Of a stretch of DNA of 64,000 nucleotides, positions 56,121-64,000 are shown in pieces. The DNA comes from Streptococcus oralis (GTDB taxonomy: Bacteria > Bacillota > Bacilli > Lactobacillales > Streptococcaceae). Both the position numbers and the translations under genes were made by a program. Each line of letters starts with the position of its first letter. Within the stretch, counting starts at the first letter, position 1. The notes beneath the pieces are model-generated. The model was not told the DNA's origin. It saw only the letters and a program-made list of their open reading frames with translations, and did no database searches. The DNA lies in the NCBI RefSeq assembly GCF_023611505.1, contig NZ_CP097843.1:1674001-1738000 (forward strand), read 5' to 3'.

Positions 56121-57929
56121 TTATTCTACTGTTACTGACTTAGCAAGGTTGCGTGGTTTGTCCACATCAAGGCCACGGTGAAGTGTTGCAAAGTAAGCGA
56201 CCAATTGCGTTGGTACCACCATTGAGATTGGTGAGAGGTAAGGGTGTACGGTCGTAAGGACGATATCGTCTGTCTCTTTAGCAACATTTTCTTCTGCGAT
56301 TGTAAGCACTTTGGCACCACGTGCTGCGACCTCTTGGATATTTCCACGAGTATGGTTGGCAAGGACTGGATCTGATAAGAGGGCCAAAACAGGAGTTCCC
56401 TCTTCAATCAAGGCAATGGTTCCATGCTTGAGTTCTCCTGCCGCAAAGCCTTCACACTGGATATAAGAAATCTCTTTGAGTTTGAGACTGGCTTCCATAG
56501 CTACGTAGTAATCTTGACCACGTCCGATGTAAAAGGCATTGCGAGTTGTTTCAAGAAGCTCACGAACCTTACTATCAATTAATTCTTTTTCTGAAAGAGT
56601 TGATTCGATAGACTGAGCTACGATTGACAACTCATGAACCAGGTCAAAAGCTTTGGCTTTTTCATTCCCATTTGCTTCTCCGACAGCTTTTGCCAAGAAG
56701 GCAAGAGCTGCGATTTGTGCGGTATAGGCCTTGGTTGAAGCCACGGCAATTTCAGGACCCGCGTGAAGAAGCATAGTATGGTTGGCTTCACGAGAAAGAG
56801 TTGAACCTGGCACGTTTGTCACTGTCAAGCTTGGAATGCCCATTTCATTGGCCTTGACCAAAACCTGACGGCTGTCAGCTGTTTCACCAGACTGGCTGAT
56901 AAAGATGAAGAGTGGTTTCTTGCTGAGAAGTGGCATACCATAGCCCCACTCAGATGAGATTCCAAGTTCAACTGGTGTATCTGTCAATTCTTCTAGCATC
57001 TTTTTAGAAGCAAATCCTGCGTGGTAAGATGTCCCAGCTGCAAGGATGTAGATACGGTCTGCCTCTTGAACAGCCTTGATGATAGACGGGTCTACGACTA
57101 CTTGACCAGCCTCATCTGTGTAAGCTTGGATCAACTTACGCATAACTGTCGGTTGCTCATCGATTTCCTTGAGCATGTAGTAAGGATAAGTTCCCTTACC
57201 GATATCAGACAAGTCAAGCTCAGCAGTATAGCTAGCACGCTCACGGCGATTGCCATCATAGTCTTGCACTTCAACGCTATTAGCCTTGACGATTACCAAC
57301 TCTTGGTCATGGATTTCCATGTATTGGTTGGTTTCACGAATCATAGCCATGGCATCTGAGCAGACCATGTTATAGCCATCTCCAAGACCAATCAAAAGTG
57401 GTGATTTATTCTTAGCCACGTAGATAACATCTGGATTTTCAGAGTCAATCAAGGCAAAGGCATAAGAACCACGGATGATGTGAAGAGCTTTTTTGAAGGC
57501 TTCAAGAACTGACAAGCCATCTTCTTCAACAAATTTCCCAATCAAGTGAACAGCAATTTCCGTATCTGTTTGCCCCTTGAAGTGGTGACCTGCAAGGTAT
57601 TCTTCCTTGATTTCAAGGTAGTTCTCAATCACCCCATTGTGCACCAAGACAAAACGTCCAGTCTCAGAGCGGTGTGGGTGAGCATTGTCCTCCGTTGGTT
57701 TTCCGTGAGTCGCCCAACGCGTATGTCCGATACCAGTTGTACCCTCAACACCAGCTGTCTTTGCAGATAATTCTGCGATACGACCGACAGCCTTGACTAA
57801 ATGATTTTCAGCACCACCTAGGACAAAAATCCCCGCAGAATCATAACCACGGTATTCGAGCTTTTCAAGCCCCTGAATCAAAATATCAGTTGCATTTGTG
57901 TTTCCAACAACACCAACAATTCCACACAT
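56121..57929 (-). CDS. glmS: Glutamine:fructose-6-phosphate aminotransferase, 602 aa
   Basis: Makes glucosamine-6-phosphate for peptidoglycan. The N-terminal Ntn glutaminase starts MCGIVGVVG with nucleophile Cys2; two SIS domains follow ([38 protein letters not shown]). The C terminus [13 protein letters not shown] is intact. Single gene. Its leader shows NagR-type half sites and a strong promoter; there is no glmS ribozyme. Confidence 0.98.
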   Translation of the reverse strand: MCGIVGVVGNTNATDILIQGLEKLEYRGYDSAGIFVLGGAENHLVKAVGRIAELSAKTAGVEGTTGIGHTRWATHGKPTEDNAHPHRSETGRFVLVHNGVIENYLEIKEEYLAGHHFKGQTDTEIAVHLIGKFVEEDGLSVLEAFKKALHIIRGSYAFALIDSENPDVIYVAKNKSPLLIGLGDGYNMVCSDAMAMIRETNQYMEIHDQELVIVKANSVEVQDYDGNRRERASYTAELDLSDIGKGTYPYYMLKEIDEQPTVMRKLIQAYTDEAGQVVVDPSIIKAVQEADRIYILAAGTSYHAGFASKKMLEELTDTPVELGISSEWGYGMPLLSKKPLFIFISQSGETADSRQVLVKANEMGIPSLTVTNVPGSTLSREANHTMLLHAGPEIAVASTKAYTAQIAALAFLAKAVGEANGNEKAKAFDLVHELSIVAQSIESTLSEKELIDSKVRELLETTRNAFYIGRGQDYYVAMEASLKLKEISYIQCEGFAAGELKHGTIALIEEGTPVLALLSDPVLANHTRGNIQEVAARGAKVLTIAEENVAKETDDIVLTTVHPYLSPISMVVPTQLVAYFATLHRGLDVDKPRNLAKSVTVE

Positions 57930-57967
57930 AGTATATACGACACAGACCAGCTGTGCTTTCTCCTTAA

Positions 57968-58056
57968 ATTGGTATAGTCTGATTTCCCTTTTACAGAATC
58001 AGCAAAAACAGTATATACTTGTTTTTCTCACTTGTCAAGGATAAAAATTGGTATAG
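57968..58056 (-). promoter_or_regulatory. glmS promoter with NagR-like sites
   Basis: Minus-strand TTGACA (58033-58038), 17 nt, TATACT (58010-58015). ATTGGTATAG occurs twice, at 57968-57977 in the leader and at 58047-58056 just upstream of the -35. It resembles the half-site of GntR/HutC-type NagR operators that control amino-sugar genes, glmS included, in streptococci. Binding is inferred. Confidence 0.6.
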
Positions 58057-58144
58057 TTTTTCTATCTGGTATTTTATCAAGATTTCACTTGATACCTGAC
58101 AAGTCAGCATCAATTACTTATAATAAAAAGAGGAGGTATTTGCC

Positions 58145-58558
58145 ATGTGGTTTTTCTTCGCACTTTTATCAGCTGTCTTTGCAGCCTTAACGTCAATTTT
58201 AGCCAAGATTGGGATTGAGGGAGTTCCATCCAATCTAGCAACTGCTATTCGTACGGTCGTCGTCATTCTTATGGCCTGGGCCATGGTTTTCTTGACCAAT
58301 AGTCAGACCGAAATTTTCAACATCAGTAGAAAAAGTTGGCTCTTTCTCATCTTATCTGGTTTAGCCACTGGCGCTTCTTGGCTCTGCTACTACAAGGCAC
58401 TACAGATGGGCAATGCGACTGAGGTATCTGCTGTCGATAAATTCAGTCTCGTCATTACCCTTGTTCTAGCCTTTTTCTTTCTACAGGATATCCTGACGTT
58501 TAAAACAATTATTGGCTGTATCCTGATTACGATCGGAACCTTGGTGATGATATTGTAA
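58145..58558 (+). CDS. Half-size EamA-family transporter, 137 aa
   Basis: Five hydrophobic segments forming one EamA repeat (MWFFFALLSAVFAALTSILAKIGIEG... KALQMGNATEVSAVDKFSLVITLVLAFFFLQDILT). Most family members have two such repeats (about 300 aa); this one has the 137-aa single-repeat form that must dimerise, like small multidrug-resistance proteins. AGGAGG precedes the ATG. Substrate unknown. Confidence 0.9.
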   Translation: MWFFFALLSAVFAALTSILAKIGIEGVPSNLATAIRTVVVILMAWAMVFLTNSQTEIFNISRKSWLFLILSGLATGASWLCYYKALQMGNATEVSAVDKFSLVITLVLAFFFLQDILTFKTIIGCILITIGTLVMIL

Positions 58559-58592
58559 TAAAGAGTGAGATGAACACCATCTCACTCTTTTC
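58559..58592. terminator. Bidirectional terminator
   Basis: AAGAGTGAGAT-GAACACC-ATCTCACTCTT with flanking A/T tracts, between the EamA gene and the GH1 gene. Confidence 0.88.
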
Positions 58593-58596
58593 ATTC

Positions 58597-59976
58597 TTAA
58601 AATCCATTATGGTCGCTGAGTTCTTTGAACCAATGGCCTGATTTCTTCAGGCGACGTTCCTGTGTTTCCAAGTCAAGTTCAATCAAACCATAACGATTTT
58701 TATAGCTGTTGAGCCATGACCAGCAGTCGATAAAGGTCCAAATCAAGTAGCCCTTACAGTTGGCCCCGTCTTCAATGGCACGGTGAAGTTCACGCAGATG
58801 CCCTTTGACAAAGTCAATACGATAGTCGTCCTGAATCATCCCATCTTGACGGAATTTTTCTTCCCCTTCAACACCCATGCCATTCTCTGTCAGCATCCAC
58901 TCAATATTACCATAATTTTCCTTGATATTTTGAGCGATATCATAAATCCCCTGCTCGTAGATTTCCCAACCGCGGTGAGGATTGATTTTACGGCCCGGCA
59001 TGACGTAAGGCTCATAGAAATGCTCTGGCAAAAGCGGGCTATCAGGATGTTTAGCAAAGCGTGGAGCCATGACGCGCAAGGGTTGGTAGTAGTTAACCCC
59101 AAGGAAGTCCACAGTATGCTCACGAATGAGCTCCAACTCTTCAGCTGTAGAATCCGGCAGCAAATCATGCTCTGCTAAAGTCTCTACTAACTCTTCTGGA
59201 TAAGCTCCCAAGACAGACGGATCTAGGAAAGATTGGGCTTGAAAGAAATCGGCAATGCGAGCAGCCTTGACATCTGCGGGATGCTGACTACGTGGGTAGG
59301 CTGGTGTCAAATTAAGGACAATCCCAATCTTAGAGCCAGGCAAAATCTCATGACAGGCCTTAACCGCAAGACTACTAGCCAGTTGCGTATGATAGGCAAC
59401 CTTAACCGCTGCTTTGGCATCCACCTTGTGAGGATAGTGGGCATCATAGAAATAGCCAAACTCTACAGGTACGATGGGCTCGTTAAAGGTAATCCATTGA
59501 TCCACCAAGTCACCGTAAGTCTCAAAACAAAAACGAGCATAGTCTTCATAAGCTGAGACGGTTGCCTTATTTTCCCAACCATCCCCATCTTCTTGCAGGG
59601 CAAAAGGCAGGTCAAAGTGATAGAGATTGACTAAGAGACGAATGCCCTTGGCCTTAATGGCTTCAAAAACCTGACGGTAGAAAGCCACCCCTTGTGGATT
59701 GACTTCTCCACGGCCTTGTGGGAAAATACGAGACCACTGGATAGAAGTTCGGAAGGCTGTATGCCCAGTCTCTACCAAAAGCTCAATATCCTTTTCCCAG
59801 TTTTCGTAAAAGGTCGATGTTTTGTCAGGTCCAATCCCATTGTAGTAGCGATTGGGCTCCACCTGATACCAATAATCCCAGAGATTATCTCCTTTACCAT
59901 CACCAAGCACTCTTCCTTCTGTCTGTGGTCCAGAAGTAGAGGAACCCCAGACAAAATCCTTTGGAAATTTTAGCAT
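58597..59976 (-). CDS. bglA: 6-phospho-beta-glucosidase (GH1), 459 aa
   Basis: Starts MLKFPKDFVWGSSTSGPQTEG. The acid/base Glu is in WITFNEPIVPVEFGY and the nucleophile Glu in WMLTENGMGVEGE. The C-terminal KKSGHWFKELSDHNGF fits bacterial GH1 enzymes that split phosphorylated beta-glucosides brought in by the PTS. The start at 59976 follows AAGAGG; an upstream in-frame codon at 60018 lacks such a site. No PTS genes are adjacent. Confidence 0.9.
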   Translation of the reverse strand: MLKFPKDFVWGSSTSGPQTEGRVLGDGKGDNLWDYWYQVEPNRYYNGIGPDKTSTFYENWEKDIELLVETGHTAFRTSIQWSRIFPQGRGEVNPQGVAFYRQVFEAIKAKGIRLLVNLYHFDLPFALQEDGDGWENKATVSAYEDYARFCFETYGDLVDQWITFNEPIVPVEFGYFYDAHYPHKVDAKAAVKVAYHTQLASSLAVKACHEILPGSKIGIVLNLTPAYPRSQHPADVKAARIADFFQAQSFLDPSVLGAYPEELVETLAEHDLLPDSTAEELELIREHTVDFLGVNYYQPLRVMAPRFAKHPDSPLLPEHFYEPYVMPGRKINPHRGWEIYEQGIYDIAQNIKENYGNIEWMLTENGMGVEGEEKFRQDGMIQDDYRIDFVKGHLRELHRAIEDGANCKGYLIWTFIDCWSWLNSYKNRYGLIELDLETQERRLKKSGHWFKELSDHNGF

Positions 59977-60026
59977 TATTATACCTCTTAACTTGATTAT
60001 GTATTTCTTCACTCTCATTATATAGA

Positions 60027-60068
60027 AAAAACAAGGTAAAAACTAGTTACATTTTTGCCTTGTTTTTC
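60027..60068 (-). terminator. Terminator after proS
   Basis: Minus-strand AAAACAAGGCAAAAA pairs with TTTTTACCTTGTTTT, then TT. It separates the cdsA-eep-proS operon from the GH1 gene. Confidence 0.85.
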
Positions 60069-60083
60069 TTCTGATTATAGTTT

Positions 60084-61949
<1,866 letters not shown>

Positions 61950-61953
61950 TTAT

Positions 61954-63210
61954 CTAAAAGAAGAGTCGCATAATGTCATTCCAGGTCACAGCTAGCATCA
62001 AGACAACCATGATAACTACACCAGCCATGGTGACATAGGTTTCAATTTCTTGTTTAAGGGGTTTCCGGCGGATAGCCTCTAGGATATTGAGCACAATCTT
62101 TCCACCATCCAAAGCCGGGATAGGAATCAAATTAAAAATCCCGATATTGATGGAAATCATAGCTAGGAAGTAGAGGACATTCTCAATTCCATTTTTAGCA
62201 GCATCGCTACTTGCCTTAAAAATGGCAACGGGACCACCGAGTTTGTTCAAATCTGGATGGAAAATCAAGTTTTTCAGAGCTGAAAGGATACGGAGCCCTG
62301 AGTCAGCAGCGGTTGTAAACCCACCAACAAACATGGATAGAAAGTCTGACTTGACCCCCGGTTGAACTCCGAGAATATAGCGTCCTTGATTCTCTTCTGG
62401 AGTCACAGTAACTTGTTTTTCGCTACCATTTTCAGAAATAGTCACATCCAAGATCGGAGCGGTCTTGTCCTTGGTATCTGCTTCCACAGCCTGGGTCAAA
62501 TCTTGCCAATTCTTAACCTCATGCGAGCCGACCTTGGTGATTTGAGCTGTCTCAGCTACGCCCACCTTAGCCAAAGATCCCTCTGGCATGACATGAAAGA
62601 GATTGGTCTGAGTGTCTCTAACACCACCCTGCAAAAAGATCAGAATCCAAAAAACAACAACACCTAAGATAAAGTTATTCATAGGACCTGCAAAGTTGGT
62701 GATGAGCTTACCCCAGATAGAAGCATTTTGATACTGTACATCCAGAGGGGCAATGCGTACTTCGGTTCCATCTGCCTCAACAACTGTTGCATCGTGATCC
62801 ACCGCAAAGGTCTTTTCTTCTTCCAAGACCAAGCCCTTGATAAAGAGCTTGTCTTCAAAGTCAAACTGAGTTACCTGCATAGGGAGAGCTGTTTGATCAA
62901 GTTTCTTCCCAGATAGATTGATTCGTTTGACCTTACCATCTTCGGCAAGTGTTAAACTGACTGGAGTTCCTGTCTTGATCTCTGTCGCATCATCACCCCA
63001 GCCTGCCATACGAACATAGCCTCCTAGAGGAAGGATACGAATTGTATAAGCAGTGCCATCCTTACCGATATGGGAAAAAATCTTGGGCCCCATACCAATG
63101 GCAAATTCACGAACTAGAATGCCTGATTTCTTGGCAAAATAAAAATGTCCAAACTCATGCACCACCACAATAATCCCAAAAACGAGGATAAAGGTTAGCA
63201 ATCCAATCAT
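61954..63210 (-). CDS. eep: Site-2 protease Eep (RseP-type intramembrane metalloprotease), 418 aa
   Basis: Zinc motif HEFGH in [16 protein letters not shown] (residues 18-22), a PDZ domain (about 205-300), and the second zinc-site motif IPALDGGK near the C terminus. It cleaves within the membrane. In streptococci and enterococci Eep matures peptide pheromones and processes lipoprotein signal peptides and anti-sigma factors. It lies 15 nt after cdsA. Confidence 0.96.
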   Translation of the reverse strand: MIGLLTFILVFGIIVVVHEFGHFYFAKKSGILVREFAIGMGPKIFSHIGKDGTAYTIRILPLGGYVRMAGWGDDATEIKTGTPVSLTLAEDGKVKRINLSGKKLDQTALPMQVTQFDFEDKLFIKGLVLEEEKTFAVDHDATVVEADGTEVRIAPLDVQYQNASIWGKLITNFAGPMNNFILGVVVFWILIFLQGGVRDTQTNLFHVMPEGSLAKVGVAETAQITKVGSHEVKNWQDLTQAVEADTKDKTAPILDVTISENGSEKQVTVTPEENQGRYILGVQPGVKSDFLSMFVGGFTTAADSGLRILSALKNLIFHPDLNKLGGPVAIFKASSDAAKNGIENVLYFLAMISINIGIFNLIPIPALDGGKIVLNILEAIRRKPLKQEIETYVTMAGVVIMVVLMLAVTWNDIMRLFF

Positions 63211-63225
63211 TCAATATTCCTTTCT

Positions 63226-64000
63226 TTAAAACAGGCCAAATAAGTGCATCATTGGAAACACAATCAGCATGCTGTCAAAGCGATCCAACACACCGCCATG
63301 TCCAGGGATAAATTTTCCAGAATCCTTGACACCGAAATGGCGTTTCATGGCACTCTCAATCAAGTCACCAAACTGACCTGCCACACTGAAGAAGGCTGCA
63401 AAGAGACTCATCCTATAAATTCCATAGGGAAGAGCAACTGTACTGTCCACTAGCATGAAGAGTACTGTTATCAGTACCGCACCTAGAATACCCCCAACAA
63501 AGCCCTCAATACTCTTATTAGGAGAAACTCTCGGGGCTAACTTATGCTTGCCAAAATTCACCCCCGTCAGATAAGCTGCACTATCTGTCGCCCAAACGAT
63601 AAAGAGAGCCAGGAGAACCTTATCAAATCCAGCTATACGAGCATCTAGTAAGGCATTGAAGCCAAAACCAACATAGAAACTCACAGCAATCGGAAAGGCA
63701 GCATCTTCAATCGTATAGTTTTTACTGAAAACGGTTGTCCCTAACATTATTGTAATCAAAACACTGTAGGCAACTACATTGCCATCAACCGGCAAAAAAG
63801 TTAGGTAATTTTCTAAGGGGATTGTGAGGGCAAAGGTTGCAAGGAGGGTCAAGGTACCCTCAATGGTCATAGTCTTTAGTCCCTTCATGTGCAGAAGTTC
63901 ATGAACAGCCAGCATAGCTATCAATCCAATTCCTATCTGCAACAAGAGCCCGCCAACAAACAAGACGGGAAGGAAGATAACCAGAGCCAGTCCAGCAAAT
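63226..64000 (-). CDS. cdsA: Phosphatidate cytidylyltransferase (5' end outside the window)
   Basis: CDP-diacylglycerol synthase of phospholipid synthesis. It has multiple membrane helices and the family signature near the end, with SPNKSIEGFVGGILGAV and VKDSGKFIPGHGGVLDRFDSM. The frame stays open to the window edge (…FAGLALVIFLPVLFVGG), so the start lies beyond 64000 and the TTG at 63963 is not the start. First visible gene of cdsA-eep-proS. Confidence 0.96.
   Translation of the reverse strand, partial: FAGLALVIFLPVLFVGGLLLQIGIGLIAMLAVHELLHMKGLKTMTIEGTLTLLATFALTIPLENYLTFLPVDGNVVAYSVLITIMLGTTVFSKNYTIEDAAFPIAVSFYVGFGFNALLDARIAGFDKVLLALFIVWATDSAAYLTGVNFGKHKLAPRVSPNKSIEGFVGGILGAVLITVLFMLVDSTVALPYGIYRMSLFAAFFSVAGQFGDLIESAMKRHFGVKDSGKFIPGHGGVLDRFDSMLIVFPMMHLFGLF

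Noticed and set aside
57930..58144. glmS ribozyme upstream of glmS
   Set aside because: The region is short, contains an ordinary promoter and operator-like repeats, and shows none of the pseudoknotted core; streptococci generally lack it.

Overview
The window is a low-GC Firmicute chromosome segment that reads as a Streptococcus of the mitis group (S. mitis, S. oralis or S. pneumoniae relatives). The signs are two BOX elements with the typical TACTCAATGAAAATC and TACGGCAAGGCG ends, a YSIRK-like/LPNTG-anchored pullulanase of SpuA type, a ComX-type cin box in front of cinA-recA, LytR, Eep and a DesK/NarL-like two-component system. It is not a standard S. pneumoniae layout: as I recall that genome, recA is followed by dinF and lytA, but here a convergent acetyltransferase follows it. 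Species assignment is inference.

Layout. 1-6.4 kb: end of an amino-acid ABC ATPase, a small HTH-like gene, an SPFH protein, and the minus-strand ilvB-ilvH-ilvC-(terminator)-ilvA genes with a CodY-like box. 6.6-10.2 kb: rpsL-rpsG and fusA, separated by an unusually structured spacer. 10.3-14.1 kb: an ABC-2 transporter with its NarL/DesK-type two-component system and two tiny membrane proteins, probably autoregulated through a palindrome. 14.2-18.5 kb: fakA-asp23, rpmB, a LytTR regulator with a VAFG-repeat membrane protein, and a PAP2 phosphatase. 18.6-23.5 kb: a heterodimeric ABC exporter under a MarR repressor with three operator copies, divergent from a membrane protein. 23.5-32.3 kb: yebC, a MATE exporter, GNAT, recA, cinA, lytR, GNAT, tsaE and ndk. 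32.4-40 kb: rpoBC with a structured leader. 40.1-43.9 kb: pullulanase. 44-49.4 kb: a polar amino-acid ABC importer joined to two zinc-site URO-D-superfamily proteins. 49.7-50.6 kb: P4-type acid phosphatase. 50.6-55.8 kb: a type III restriction-modification island. 56.1-64 kb: glmS, a half-size EamA protein, a GH1 6-phospho-beta-glucosidase, proS, eep and partial cdsA.

Most of the window is housekeeping. The strongest candidate for something undescribed is the control region of the type III RM operon. A short leader ORF there carries 12 perfect CACAGCT heptamers. In one of three repeat phases, its frame runs through a terminator-like hairpin and stops at TGA in an ATGA overlap with the mod start; in the current phase it stops 32 nt before the hairpin. 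This suggests a switch that couples repeat-length variation to attenuation and translational coupling of a DNA methyltransferase. The island is bracketed by inverted repeats of about 80-90 bp that include the end of a broken gene. Other notable items are two tandem co-varying hairpin elements between rpsG and fusA, a 9-12-9 direct repeat in front of the LytTR gene, and the paired URO-D proteins next to an amino-acid importer.
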